Part shown: positions 1-8,140 of the stretch, piece after piece
Layout: each line of letters opens with the position of its first letter
Numbering within the stretch: the stretch's first letter is position 1
Origin: Paraglaciecola polaris LMG 21857
Lineage (GTDB): Bacteria; Pseudomonadota; Gammaproteobacteria; Enterobacterales; Alteromonadaceae
Direction of reading: 5' to 3'
DNA: 64,000 nt
Assembly (NCBI RefSeq): GCF_000315055.1
Contig: NZ_BAER01000017.1
Location: forward strand, 310,001-374,000
Program-made: the position numbers and the translations under genes
Notes under the pieces: generated by a model
What the model was told of the DNA's origin: nothing
The model's input: only the letters and a program-made list of their open reading frames with translations
Databases searched by the model: none

Positions 1-1444
1 AAAAATTACCTCCGAGGGCAAACAAAACCTTTATTCGTCCTTGTTGCATGCCGTGCACTGTCTCAACAGCGTCCACACCATCTTCCCTTGGCGGGTTGAA
101 ATCAAATTCTTTGCCTAAGGCATCTAAGAATTCGGGCTCGGGTTTTTCCCAAATGCCCATGGTGCGATCCCCTTGTACATTACTGTGTCCGCGCACAGGA
201 CATACGCCTGCGCCAGGTTTACCCAAGTTACCTTGCAACATTAAAAAGTTGGTCATTAATTGGATATTCGCCACGGCATTTTTATGCTGCGTCATCCCCA
301 TCGCCCAACAACAAATGGTTTTCTTCGACGTGCTGGCGATATCGGCGGCTTGCTCTATTAGACTTTGAGTTAAGCCACTGCCTTGCTCAATTGCTTGCCA
401 AGAGGTTTGCTCTATATCCGCTTTGAAAGCATCAAACCCATGGCAGTATTGCTCGATAAAATGGTGGTCAAGCACTGGCTGGTGATGACTGTCCCGCTCA
501 ATTAAGGCTTTGCACAAACCTTTAAGCAGGGCGACATCGCCGTTAATTTTCACCGGTAAATAGAGATCTCGCAAGGCTGTACCACTGCCAATCACACCTG
601 ACACTTCCTGAGGGTTTTTAAAGCGCTTAAGACCCGTTTCATCCAAAGGATTAATCGCGACTATCTTCGCCCCTTGACGTTTTGCTGCCTGCAAAGATGA
701 CAACATCCGAGGGTGATTGGAGCCAGGGTTTTGGCCAAAAACGAAAATGGCTTCAGCGTGCTCTAAATCTTCTAGACTCACAGTGCCTTTGCCCACACCT
801 ATGGTTTCCCCTAGACCTACGCCACTCGATTCATGGCACATGTTAGAACAATCCGGCAGGTTATTCGTGCCGAATTTCCGCACAAATAACTGATATAAGA
901 ATGCCGCTTCATTACCGGTGCGCCCAGAGGTATAAAATGCCGCTTGGTTAGGGTGATGCAACGCCTTGAGTTGAGCACTTATAAGGGTAAACGCCTGAGT
1001 CCAATCAATGGGCTGATAATATTCTGCACCTTCAGGTAACCACATGGGTTGAGTCAGGCGCCCTTGATCGTTTAACCAACGGTCAGATTGTCCGCGCATC
1101 TTACTCACACTATGGCGGGCAAAAAATTCGCTATCTGCTCGCTTTGTGGTGGCTTCATCTGCCACGGCCTTTGCGCCATTTTCACAAAACTCAAACGTGG
1201 CACGTTTGGCTAACGGGTCAGGCCAGGCACAACCGGGGCAATCAAAGCCTTCAATTTGGTTGAGATCCGTCAGCAAACGGGTGCCTTTTATCGGTCCTGC
1301 TTTACTGGTGACGTTCTTATAGGCTGACAACACGGCCGGGATGCCGGCAGCCCATTCTTTTGGCTGGCTAATTTCAATACGTTGGGTGTCCGTAGGGTCA
1401 AATGAGTGAGCTTGCGTGTCGGTTGACGATGATGTGGTTTTCAT
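1..1444 (-). CDS. YdeP/FdhF-like molybdopterin oxidoreductase, 3' end cut by window edge
   Basis: About 481 N-terminal codons are visible on the minus strand from an ATG at 1444, running off the left edge. The protein reads as the FdhF/YdeP-type (formate dehydrogenase alpha-like) bis-MGD molybdoenzyme family, normally about 750-780 aa. Seen: the early FDCPGCAWPDP segment typical of YdeP-like proteins; an NMCHESSG segment whose Cys is at the likely Mo-ligand position; a FGQNPGSNHPRM nucleotide-binding stretch; and NLGKPGAGVCPVRGHSN near the cut. No N-terminal four-Cys Fe-S domain of NarB/FdhF type is visible. It starts 61 bp after fdhD on the same strand, which fits because FdhD sulfurates the Mo cofactor of such enzymes. 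The electron partner and the real substrate are unknown, and formate is only one possibility. Confidence 0.85.
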   Translation of the reverse strand, partial: MKTTSSSTDTQAHSFDPTDTQRIEISQPKEWAAGIPAVLSAYKNVTSKAGPIKGTRLLTDLNQIEGFDCPGCAWPDPLAKRATFEFCENGAKAVADEATTKRADSEFFARHSVSKMRGQSDRWLNDQGRLTQPMWLPEGAEYYQPIDWTQAFTLISAQLKALHHPNQAAFYTSGRTGNEAAFLYQLFVRKFGTNNLPDCSNMCHESSGVGLGETIGVGKGTVSLEDLEHAEAIFVFGQNPGSNHPRMLSSLQAAKRQGAKIVAINPLDETGLKRFKNPQEVSGVIGSGTALRDLYLPVKINGDVALLKGLCKALIERDSHHQPVLDHHFIEQYCHGFDAFKADIEQTSWQAIEQGSGLTQSLIEQAADIASTSKKTICCWAMGMTQHKNAVANIQLMTNFLMLQGNLGKPGAGVCPVRGHSNVQGDRTMGIWEKPEPEFLDALGKEFDFNPPREDGVDAVETVHGMQQGRIKVLFALGGNF

Positions 1445-1505
1445 AGTGACTCCTGTAATAAATTATCGCTCGAAAAGAACGTATCTGCGGCCCACGACGA
1501 ATAAA

Positions 1506-2402
1506 TTAGCGCCGAGTGATCCGCTTAGCGCAGGTATATACATTAACGCGTTTATGGTGAATAAAACCCACTAAACAGATGTCGTATTCCTGAGCAAGTT
1601 CAATGGCTAAACTAGACGGGGCCCCCATAGCTAAGACAAATCGCACGTTAGCCATGGCCGCTTTTTGCACAAGATCAAAGCTGATCCGAGAGCTTAGTAC
1701 CACCCCGTATTCGCGCTTACTGTCAGCAAGCAAGGCCGGCAAATGTGCTCCTATGAGTTTATCAAAGGCATTGTGGCGGCCAATATCTTCGCGCACATCT
1801 AATAAGTGGCTGGCCAGCTCACTACCGGTAGTCGCCTTAGGTAATGCCTCGGGCGATGCCTCAAGGCTGAACAAACCGGCCCCGTGGCTACCTCCAGTGG
1901 TTAAAAACGCCGTTTGTTTCTGCCTAAGAGCCTCTGACAAAGCTAAAATGCTAGGCACCGACAAGGTATTTCCACTGACGTATGCTGCACGCGGCAGCTT
2001 ATCAAGCAGCACATCAATTGAGCGTTGTCCGCACACGCCACAGCCAGAATTTACATAATCAATATGACGGCTAGCGCTGTTTTTAGGTGAATCAAAATCG
2101 AAATGTGCTTGGGGGTGTAAGCTAATCAAAACCTGATTGCCGTCGTTACTTTTGAGTCGTTGGCTACCGGTATGGGTGATACTGTGAATGTCTGCCCCGT
2201 TTTCTATTAAGCCGCTAGTATGCAACCATCCCCGAACCAAAGCGATATCGTCACCAGGGCTGCGCATGGTGGTCAATAATAGGCTCGCTTTAGCCCCATT
2301 TCTAAGGGGGTGTTTTAGCCAAATTTCTAGAGGCTCTTCACTAACAACTTGATCATCTAACTTAATGATCTGCCCAGTGTCACCGTTTTGGGTTGACGCC
2401 AA
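1506..2402 (-). CDS. fdhD: FdhD, sulfurtransferase for formate dehydrogenase-type molybdoenzymes
   Basis: A 298-aa protein, within the usual FdhD length. The diagnostic C121-G-V-C124-G motif (NSGCGVCGQRS) is present. In this family those cysteines pass sulfur from a cysteine desulfurase to the Mo-bisMGD cofactor. The DIGRHNAFDKLIG segment and the C-terminal MAMGAPSSLA region also fit the family. The gene lies just upstream of, and in the same direction as, the YdeP/FdhF-like gene, so the two probably form one transcript that makes and activates the enzyme. The start at MASTQNGD is reasonable, and no better upstream start was seen. Confidence 0.93.
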   Translation of the reverse strand: MASTQNGDTGQIIKLDDQVVSEEPLEIWLKHPLRNGAKASLLLTTMRSPGDDIALVRGWLHTSGLIENGADIHSITHTGSQRLKSNDGNQVLISLHPQAHFDFDSPKNSASRHIDYVNSGCGVCGQRSIDVLLDKLPRAAYVSGNTLSVPSILALSEALRQKQTAFLTTGGSHGAGLFSLEASPEALPKATTGSELASHLLDVREDIGRHNAFDKLIGAHLPALLADSKREYGVVLSSRISFDLVQKAAMANVRFVLAMGAPSSLAIELAQEYDICLVGFIHHKRVNVYTCAKRITRR

Positions 2403-2537
2403 TGACGTGCTTGCCGTAAATCGTGTAATGGGAAAAGTCTTAACGGTGTGCCCCTTTTGGTCATGATGGCGAGTGTAAAATAACGGTCAATATGTTGCTT
2501 TGCTACTCATTTACATCTTAGGTGCTAAGGCAGTCCG

Positions 2538-3464
2538 TTACAGTACGAGACCGGTTAGACCTAACAGTAAAATCCAGCTAGCAAAAAACAGTTTCAAATG
2601 TTTTGCCGAAAAACGCAGTACCAAACGCTTAGCTAAAATCCCTCCGAGCGCGGCACCCGGCCCAGCAAAGAGAACCACAGGCCAATAAATTGTCTGGCTC
2701 ACTAGGGCATGATAAATCACTCCGGACCAGACGGTTATCGCACTTAAAATAACGGCGCACGCAATGGAGAAAGTCACATTGAAGCCGCGCATAATTAAAT
2801 ATACTGCCAGCAACTCCCCTACCCCTATGGATAAATATGCCGTAATTATGCCGCCACAAATACAAATAATCGGTAACAAAATACTATCTAACGGGCGCAA
2901 TTGGCTTATCGGTGGCTTACGCCCTGTGAGCGCAACCATGAAAAACATGCTGATGGCGAGCAAAATAGAAAAGATACCAAAGCCAATATGCAACATGTCG
3001 CCGTTAGCCAAAGGCCCAAACCAACTAGGGTTAAACTGGGCGATCAATAACCCGACAACCGACGTGGGGATCACCAAAATCAACACACTATAGATGCTTT
3101 GCCATTGCTCGTTATGCATTTTTTGCGCACTTTTTTGCGCACGTTTTTGCTCAACTAAAGTGCTTTGCTTTTGATGAAAACGCCACCACGTTATCGCACC
3201 GGCGGTCATACCGAAGCATTGAATGGCAAAACTGGTCGCGACTGTCGCACTGGGTGTAAAGCCCATTTGGTTAAAAAACGGGACAAATACCACACCGCCT
3301 CCGGCTCCTGTGGCATTGGCAAACACAGCGCCCAACACACCTAACAAAGTAAACCCGGCGTAATGAATAAATAAGGTCACAGGGTCATGTCGCGTAGCAA
3401 ATACCACGCACCAAGTGACTAACATAAGCCCACGAATGTGCTGAGCAGAAAATTGAGAAAACAT
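2538..3464 (-). CDS. TauE/SafE (TSUP) family permease
   Basis: A 308-aa, very hydrophobic protein of the TSUP family (TauE/SafE sulfite exporter-like inner-membrane anion permeases). The family's first-repeat signature is readable: a glycine-rich helix with NATGAGGGVVFVP followed by ATSFAIQCFGM, then about seven further hydrophobic helices, with a second repeat in YLSIGVGELLAVYLIM. It is on the same strand as fdhD, 135 bp upstream of it, so it may be cotranscribed. TSUP substrates include sulfite, sulfoacetate and other organic anions, and the sequence does not fix which applies here. The N-terminal 30 residues are not typical, so the true start may be internal. Confidence 0.85.
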   Translation of the reverse strand: MFSQFSAQHIRGLMLVTWCVVFATRHDPVTLFIHYAGFTLLGVLGAVFANATGAGGGVVFVPFFNQMGFTPSATVATSFAIQCFGMTAGAITWWRFHQKQSTLVEQKRAQKSAQKMHNEQWQSIYSVLILVIPTSVVGLLIAQFNPSWFGPLANGDMLHIGFGIFSILLAISMFFMVALTGRKPPISQLRPLDSILLPIICICGGIITAYLSIGVGELLAVYLIMRGFNVTFSIACAVILSAITVWSGVIYHALVSQTIYWPVVLFAGPGAALGGILAKRLVLRFSAKHLKLFFASWILLLGLTGLVL

Positions 3465-3836
3465 TGAATTTACACTACATTTTGATATCGACAGAACTGT
3501 GCCAGAAAACCTTTGCTGTCGCTAGCCAATTAACTGGCCTCCCATTGGATATTGCGCTGTTGCTAGCTAACACAGCGAACAACCTTAATCTTTTTTCACT
3601 TTTAATAGCTGGCTTGCCAACAATGGTGGTGCGCTTAATATAAATGGATAGGTTCCAAAATGATAAGTAAGTAAAAAATGAATTTCGACAGACTTATAAT
3701 GATATGCCCCCGCGCAATACAGCAAGACTGCAGCCCGGCCTTGTGCAGCCACTTTAGCAGTGTTGTTGTTCTCATTGCCAATTGCCGCTAAGAGCAATGG
3801 TGCACACGTTCAAACAAGTACCATGGAGCTCATGTC
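3465..3836. other. Intergenic region between divergent TSUP and DUF2244 genes
   Basis: About 370 bp with no supported gene. An open frame of 70 codons on the minus strand (3585-3797) has no recognisable protein character and no ribosome site, so it was not called. A GGAG at about 3824 serves the DUF2244 start. No strong hairpin or repeat was seen. Confidence 0.5.
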
Positions 3837-4334
3837 ATGGTTAAACTCCACCATGCAGGCGAGCGTTGGGTATTGACCTTATCACCGAATCGCTCTGCAA
3901 ATTGGGTACAAACGAAATTATTAATAACAACTATGGCGTTTTTCGTTTTGATTATCGCCCTCGCATGGACCTTGGTTGGCGCATGGTTGGTATTGCCCTT
4001 TGCGGGAATTGAAGTGGCTTTGCTGTGGTTTATTGCTTACAAAGTGTCGCTTTATACCTATCAACAGCAAGTGATTACGATTACTGCAACGTCAATAGAA
4101 TTGCAGCTAGGTACCTACCGTCCGCAAAAGAGCTGGACGTTTAATAAATCAGATACCTATATTGCTCTTGTTGAGGCAAAAAACGCCTTTGAGTGCATAC
4201 AGCTGCGCTTTATTGATGGATCACGGCAGATTATTTTTGCAGAATTTTTGAACCAAGCAGATAGAAAAGTCGCACTTGAGTACTTAAAAGCAGTGCCAAT
4301 TCGGGTGCTAAGTGACAAATGGTGGCACGCTTAA
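3837..4334 (+). CDS. DUF2244 family integral membrane protein
   Basis: A 165-aa protein matching the DUF2244 pattern: an N-terminal L-x-PNRS segment (LSPNRSAN), two adjacent transmembrane helices at about residues 30-75, and a soluble beta-rich C-terminal half with a basic segment. The function of DUF2244 is not established. Some members sit near respiratory or haem-copper oxidase genes, but no such neighbour is visible here. A GGAG about 10 bases upstream supports this ATG over an out-of-frame ATG at 3832. It is convergent with the DUF2855 gene. Confidence 0.8.
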   Translation: MVKLHHAGERWVLTLSPNRSANWVQTKLLITTMAFFVLIIALAWTLVGAWLVLPFAGIEVALLWFIAYKVSLYTYQQQVITITATSIELQLGTYRPQKSWTFNKSDTYIALVEAKNAFECIQLRFIDGSRQIIFAEFLNQADRKVALEYLKAVPIRVLSDKWWHA

Positions 4335-4384
4335 CGCGCCACCCTTTCACCGATTAATTTAACGGCTGTTAACAAAAAGCACTT

Positions 4385-5506
4385 TTAGAAGGTTAATACA
4401 TTGATCTCTTCGTTATTAAGCGCCCCAGCTAATCCTATTTGATATAGATCAGCAATCGCTTGCGCGCCCTTATACTCGACTACACTAATTTTACCCTGCA
4501 TATTATGACTAAAACTGTTCCAAGCTTGCGCATAACGTTCATTAAAACCTTCTCGAGTCCACTCTTCAGTACGTTTTTTCACCTGATGAGGTGCAAAGAA
4601 TAACTCTCCGTGAAGCTTACCCTTAGGTTTATTGGTTTGCGATTTAACATCCGTCGCCCCAATGAATACTTCACGGCTCAGCTTATCGCCAAGTAAATCT
4701 TGTAAGTCGAGCAGTAGCTGTTTATTACCAGCAAAATCCAGCACCCAGCTTTCACCTTCTTGGTTTATCTGGTCAATATCAGTGTATTCAAGTACCTCGT
4801 CGTAACACGAAAATGACTCAGTAAGCGTTTTATTGGCGGCACTGGTTAATCCCACAACACGGTAATGTCCACCACGTTGCGCTTTGTGTTTCATTAATAA
4901 ATGCGCGCAGCCATATGCTGTTTTACTCGATGCACTGGTCAATAGAACTGTGGTGACCTTTTCGTCAATGTGCTCGCCTACAAAATCATCCAATACGAAT
5001 GATGTCATAAACAAGGGACGGTAATTTAATAGCCATGCCTCAGAATCTTGCTGGTAAGCAGCATCTTGTGCGCAGCGTAAATAATTATCATACACTGGCG
5101 AGCTACTTACCCGTTGCGGATGGTTATCAAAAAAGCTGATCTCGTTAGCCTTATCAACATTAATCACTAAATGCGTGCCCATCGGGAAGTAGCCATAAAC
5201 GACTTCACCCACTTGTGCCTTTGGATGCTTAGACGCGATGACGGTGCCAAAACCCCAAACAGGTACTATGCCCCACTGCTCATCAGCGGGGAAAAAGCCC
5301 CAATACCCCATCTTGTCGCCGGTCACAGCGTACGTAATATTATTCGCAGAAAAACCAAAGCTATTCAGCTGCAATATAGCCTGACCGTCTTGCAATTGTG
5401 TGCTGTCTAGTTGCCCGTGCACAATTTTGGTTTGTGAAACATCCGCTTTATTTACCCAAACTTCTGTACTATTTATCTGTGTGTTGTTGAGCTTATTATC
5501 TGCCAT
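4385..5506 (-). CDS. DUF2855 family protein (MDR-like fold)
   Basis: A 373-aa soluble protein of the DUF2855 family. The N-terminal part resembles the GroES-like domain of medium-chain dehydrogenases: NNITYAVTGDKMGYWGFFP, then WGIVPVWGFGTVIASKHP and a VGEVVYGYFPMGTHL segment. The middle part (TVLLTSASSKTAYGCAHLL) looks like a Rossmann-type dinucleotide site in degenerate form. The catalytic reaction is unknown. It stands alone between convergent and divergent neighbours. A GGATACTTCTC ribosome-site region precedes the ATG at 5506. Confidence 0.78.
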   Translation of the reverse strand: MADNKLNNTQINSTEVWVNKADVSQTKIVHGQLDSTQLQDGQAILQLNSFGFSANNITYAVTGDKMGYWGFFPADEQWGIVPVWGFGTVIASKHPKAQVGEVVYGYFPMGTHLVINVDKANEISFFDNHPQRVSSSPVYDNYLRCAQDAAYQQDSEAWLLNYRPLFMTSFVLDDFVGEHIDEKVTTVLLTSASSKTAYGCAHLLMKHKAQRGGHYRVVGLTSAANKTLTESFSCYDEVLEYTDIDQINQEGESWVLDFAGNKQLLLDLQDLLGDKLSREVFIGATDVKSQTNKPKGKLHGELFFAPHQVKKRTEEWTREGFNERYAQAWNSFSHNMQGKISVVEYKGAQAIADLYQIGLAGALNNEEINVLTF

Positions 5507-5675
5507 GAGAAGTATCCTTATTATGAGAGCATCTATGAGAAAACGTGCTAAAAATCTTGAATGATTATAGGGATGTAGTGAAATTTTTATGTTAGAAAAT
5601 CCATCATATTTGTGAATACGAGCACATAACAGCGACTAATTTTCGCGCATTCAGCCGATTTCCCAAGGATCCATC

Positions 5676-6632
5676 ATGCCCACAACTCAATTAACGTCAC
5701 CTTATTCAGCACTTAAAAACATCCGCTTCAAAGCCTTATTAACCCTGGCGCTAGGACTCACTGTTCAGCCCGTTTTTGCCCAAACGCAAAGCTGTCAGCA
5801 GCAAGACGTGACATTGCAAGTATTGGGCTCCGGCGGCCCCGAGTTAAACGACGGCCGAGCGTCTGCCAGTTATCTTATTTGGCATAAGAATAAAGCGCGA
5901 GTGCTAATCGATGCAGGTCCAGGAAGCAGTGTCAATTTCGGCGCCTCAGGCGCTAATTTCTCCGACATCAAAGCCCTACTGCTCACGCACCTGCATGTTG
6001 ATCACAGTGCGGACTTACCTGCCTACGTAAAAGGCTCTTATTTTACTCAGCGAAGTGACAATCTCACTATTTTTGGCCCTGGGGGTAACGCGCTCATGCC
6101 AGCTACCAGCGAATACGTCACCAGCTTATTGGGCAATAAAGGCGCTTTCGCCTATTTGAGTGATTACGCTGATCCCACCAGCAATGCCGCTTATCATATT
6201 AAAGCGCAAAATATTCCTCTGACCCCAATTAAACTGCGCAGCCAAAAAATTGATGATGACCTGACAATTTCTTCTATTCCTGTGCATCACGGGCCAGTCG
6301 CCGCAATTGCTTGGCGAGTCGATATCGATGGATGCAGAATCACCTTCTCCGGTGATATGAGTAATCAGTACAACACCTTAGCCACCTTAGGTAAAAAAAG
6401 CGACATACTCGTAATGCATAACGCCGTACCACAAGGTGCAAAGGGAGCAGCAATAAACTTGCATATGCGCCCACTAGATATTGGTGTGATTGCCAAGCAA
6501 GCCAATGCCAAACGCGTGGTGCTATCCCATTTCATGAATCGCACACGTAATGATAGTGAGGCGACACTAGGGTTTATTCGTCAGCATTATTCTGGAGACG
6601 TTGAGTTGGCAACGGATATGGCAATCTTTTAG
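5676..6632 (+). CDS. Exported metallo-beta-lactamase-fold hydrolase
   Basis: A 318-aa protein with a Sec-type signal peptide (hydrophobic stretch about residues 19-33, cleavage likely after VFA-Q), so the enzyme is probably periplasmic. It shows the MBL metal motif H105-x-H107-x-D109-H110 (THLHVDHSAD), a later metal His in IPVHHGPVAAIAWRV and an FSGDMS segment, and ends near SHFMNRTRN. The arrangement is that of the RNase Z/arylsulfatase-like MBL group, which often act as phosphodiesterases or arylsulfatases. The substrate cannot be named. It is monocistronic, divergent from the DUF2855 gene, and followed by a perfect inverted repeat. Confidence 0.85.
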   Translation: MPTTQLTSPYSALKNIRFKALLTLALGLTVQPVFAQTQSCQQQDVTLQVLGSGGPELNDGRASASYLIWHKNKARVLIDAGPGSSVNFGASGANFSDIKALLLTHLHVDHSADLPAYVKGSYFTQRSDNLTIFGPGGNALMPATSEYVTSLLGNKGAFAYLSDYADPTSNAAYHIKAQNIPLTPIKLRSQKIDDDLTISSIPVHHGPVAAIAWRVDIDGCRITFSGDMSNQYNTLATLGKKSDILVMHNAVPQGAKGAAINLHMRPLDIGVIAKQANAKRVVLSHFMNRTRNDSEATLGFIRQHYSGDVELATDMAIF

Positions 6633-6638
6633 ACCTGT

Positions 6639-6681
6639 CTACGTCAGTGGGCGCACTTATGCCTCGCGCCCACTGACGTAG
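6639..6681. terminator. Perfect 16-bp inverted repeat after the MBL gene
   Basis: The arms 6639-6654 (CTACGTCAGTGGGCGC) and 6666-6681 are exact reverse complements around an 11-base loop, starting 7 bases after the stop codon. There is no T-run, so it is either a 3'-end-stabilising or factor-assisted terminator, or a repeated palindromic element. Confidence 0.6.
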
Positions 6682-7193
6682 GTGGAACTGATTGATTATG
6701 CACAGCGTTGAATTTATTTGGCCCAGTGGCAGTTGACTGACTGCCTTTTTGAAAAATTGCGTTGTCCGTAAGAGCGATATAATCAAAAACGACTGACTGA
6801 AAACTTCATTTACAGCCTGTTATCACGATAATTTTTACACATTTATTTTACGCTAGTGCCTAGCTATAAATGGCAACTACTTGATTATATTCAGGTTTCA
6901 AATTTTACCAACGTCAACCTTAATAAATTCCATTTAAAAGCGCTTACAGATCAACTGCTTGTTTTTTAAGCGGTAAAAATTACAACCGATTGATTATGCT
7001 TGAATTTGGTCTTTTCCTTGTTGCCATTACCTAAGCACAGGTTCGCGAAAACCTTTACACATGGCTGCAAATCTTCACGGTAAAAAACGATAAGCATATG
7101 ATTTTTATAATGTTTAAAATGATGGATCAATCCATGCTAATGCGCTTTCCACAGTATCAACAACCTAACTGTCTTAGAAGGCAAATAAACCAT
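6682..7193. other. Long 5' region of the PEP-CTERM-like gene
   Basis: About 510 bp without a supported gene. It holds a 12-bp direct repeat GATTGATTATGC at 6690-6701 and again at 6988-6999, and a TATAAT at 7106-7111 that could be a -10 element without a clear -35. An in-frame ATG at 7098 precedes that element, which favours the later start at 7194. The repeats may be activator sites, but this is inference only. Confidence 0.35.
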
Positions 7194-8033
7194 ATGTACG
7201 CGTTAATGAATAAATCGAAATCCGTTTCAATCGCAGCACTTTTAACGCTCGCGGCAGCTCAACAAGTAAGTGCGGCAACCATTACCTTTGGTGGCCAAGC
7301 GGCTACTGATGGCTCGAATAAAACCAGCAAGAATGTCAATGCTGATAATACTATTACGTCCATAAGTGATGGCTTTTTCATTTCTACTTTTGATACCGCA
7401 ACCGCAATACCAGGCATCCCTGGTGGTGGCGATACACAATATAACGTGGCAGGTAAATCTGAGGGTTGCGCTCTTAACTCTCCGTTAGAAATTACACCAA
7501 GCGGTGCGAATGTGTTAAACGTTCGAAAAGGCTCTGACGGCAGTATCGCTGCTGCCCCTGCAGGCGATAGCACATGTTACGCTTATACCACACCAACAAC
7601 AGTCGGTCAGCCAAGCTACGTGGACATCGACTACACAGACTTTTTAGCGAATATCGGCAACTTATCAGCGAACTTAGCCGGTTCTAGTATCAACTACTTG
7701 GGATTTTATTGGGGCTCAGTTGATGCTTACAACTCATTTGAGTTTTACTCTGATGACCAATTAGTAGCCAAGATTACTGGCCCAGAACTTTTGGCCCAAT
7801 TAAATGGTAAGGCAGGTGATCAAGTAGCTGATTCTTCTAACGTCTATGTCAACATCGACTTTAGTTTTGATGAAGCATTTAACCGGTTCCGCGTGATTAC
7901 CTCTGGTATCGCTGGAGAGTTTGACAACATCGTAGTCGGCTTGGATCAACGCCCTGTTTCAGCTCCAGCAAGCCTAGCATTTTTAGGATTGGGTTTGTTA
8001 GGTCTGGGTTTAGGCAGAAGATTTAAGAAATAA
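7194..8033 (+). CDS. Exported surface protein with PEP-CTERM-like sorting tail
   Basis: A 279-aa protein from ATG 7194, with AGAAGG ending 12 bases upstream. ATG 7206 is also possible, and the frame stays open to 7098. It has a signal peptide MNKSKSVSIAALLTLAAAQQ ending VSA-A. The mature part is rich in Ser, Gly, Asn and Asp, with few charged repeats. The C-terminus is a sorting-type tail: APASLAFLGLGLLGLGLGRR, i.e. short motif, hydrophobic Gly/Leu helix, basic end. This resembles PEP-CTERM, but the usual PEP triplet is replaced by PAS. Such tails are processed by exosortase and found on secreted or exopolysaccharide-associated proteins. The LGFYWGSVDAYNSFEFY segment resembles an exosortase-dependent surface protein family (Npun_F0296-like), recalled and unverified. 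No exosortase is in the window. Confidence 0.75.
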   Translation: MYALMNKSKSVSIAALLTLAAAQQVSAATITFGGQAATDGSNKTSKNVNADNTITSISDGFFISTFDTATAIPGIPGGGDTQYNVAGKSEGCALNSPLEITPSGANVLNVRKGSDGSIAAAPAGDSTCYAYTTPTTVGQPSYVDIDYTDFLANIGNLSANLAGSSINYLGFYWGSVDAYNSFEFYSDDQLVAKITGPELLAQLNGKAGDQVADSSNVYVNIDFSFDEAFNRFRVITSGIAGEFDNIVVGLDQRPVSAPASLAFLGLGLLGLGLGRRFKK

Positions 8034-8062
8034 ACGCTCCTTTAACTCGCAATGTAACGTTT

Positions 8063-8086
8063 AAAAGCCGGTTCGCCGGCTTTTTT
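8063..8086 (+). terminator. Rho-independent terminator after PEP-CTERM-like gene
   Basis: A GCCGG/CCGGC stem with TTCG tetraloop, flanked by AAAA and TTTTTT, 30 bases after the stop codon at 8033. Both flanks make it potentially bidirectional, which suits the convergent gene at 8141-9538. Confidence 0.9.
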
Positions 8087-8140
8087 GCTATTCAGTCACT
8101 CGAACGACATAACCCTATTTCGATTGTACATGGAGGGTAC

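Noticed and set aside
3585-3797. Minus-strand open frame of 70 codons in the intergenic region
   Set aside because: Low-complexity, no ribosome site, no domain character, and it lies across the promoter region of the divergent DUF2244 gene.
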